A stretch of DNA of 5,936 bases. Origin: an uncultured Clostridia bacterium. GTDB lineage: Bacteria; Bacillota; Clostridia; Oscillospirales; Ruminococcaceae. The position numbers and the translations under genes were made by a program. Every line of letters begins with the position of its first letter. Positions within the stretch are counted from its first letter, which is position 1. Shown piece by piece: positions 5,906 through 5,936 of the stretch. Where the stretch lies: NCBI GenBank assembly GCA_947628385.1, contig CANQZS010000115.1, positions 1 through 5,936 of the forward strand. Direction: 5' to 3'. The notes beneath the pieces are model-generated. The model was given only the letters and a program-made list of their open reading frames with translations, was not told where the DNA came from and did not search any database.

Positions 5906-5930
5906 TTGCAAACAGCTGCGCAGTTTGCAA
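5906..5930. repeat. 8-bp palindrome at the right edge
   Basis: TTGCAAAC (5906-5913) pairs with GTTTGCAA (5923-5930). Inside, after one A·A mismatch, GC (5915-5916) can pair with GC (5920-5921). It starts two bases after the previous palindrome ends. The cluster may go on beyond the window. Confidence 0.7.
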
Positions 5931-5936
5931 TTCACC

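Larger units (their letters stand above)
5585..5936. other. Non-coding region upstream of the kinase gene
   Basis: No gene is seen in these 352 bp on either strand. The half next to the kinase carries its ribosome site (5593-5597), a leader with a small hairpin (5659-5676) and a promoter (5704-5732). The distal half (5814-5930) is almost wholly made of four consecutive palindromes, listed separately. The 80 bp between promoter and palindromes show nothing firm except a weak ATTTCC/GGAAAT pairing (5784-5801). Confidence 0.6.

Noticed and set aside
1..5936. CRISPR array, tRNA, rRNA or known riboswitch
   Set aside because: No regularly spaced direct repeats, cloverleaf or conserved rRNA segments were seen. 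The only dispersed repeat has two copies 2 kb apart.

Overview
The window looks like chromosomal DNA of a low-to-moderate GC Firmicute, probably a gut or rumen Clostridia member of the Ruminococcus type. This rests on general style only: AT-rich intergenic DNA, consensus sigma-A promoters, strong AGGAGG-type ribosome binding sites, a BvgS-like hybrid kinase with tandem periplasmic-binding domains, and short palindromic repeats between genes. There is no rRNA or other marker gene to fix the taxon. All four supported protein genes lie on the minus strand, so transcription runs from right to left.

From right to left. (1) 5585-5936 is non-coding. It holds four closely packed palindromes (5814-5930), then an extended -10 promoter (5704-5732) and a leader of about 110 nt. 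(2) 2321-5584 encodes a 1087-aa secreted/membrane hybrid sensor kinase: signal peptide, two extracellular solute-binding (SBP_bac_3-like) domains, one transmembrane helix, HisKA, HATPase_c and two receiver domains. All phosphotransfer residues are present, but there is no HPt domain and no HPt or output regulator gene in the window. (3) 2265-2331 is one copy of a 67-bp repeat that overlaps the last codons of the kinase gene. (4) 1856-2125 encodes an 89-aa, AT-rich, unrecognised soluble protein, followed by an intrinsic terminator (1762-1788). (5) 995-1567 and 321-998 form a two-gene operon: a TetR-family repressor and a CPBP (CAAX/bacteriocin-processing type) intramembrane protease. They overlap by 4 bp (ATGA). 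The operon starts from a fully consensus promoter (TTGACA, 17 bp, TATAAT), with a 30-bp near-perfect palindrome over the expected transcription start, which is very likely the repressor's own operator. (6) 1-320 is non-coding. It holds the other copy of the 67-bp repeat (200-266), an inverted repeat, and at the far left a promoter that fires out of the window, possibly inside an insertion-sequence end.

Working model: the kinase senses a small extracellular ligand, possibly an amino-acid-like one, and passes phosphate to an unlinked partner. The TetR-CPBP pair is a separate self-regulated membrane-protease module. Nothing shows that the two are functionally linked. No clearly new system is evident. 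The best leads are the self-operator, the 67-bp repeat pair that supplies a gene's stop codon, the hairpin cluster at the right edge, and the unrecognised small gene.
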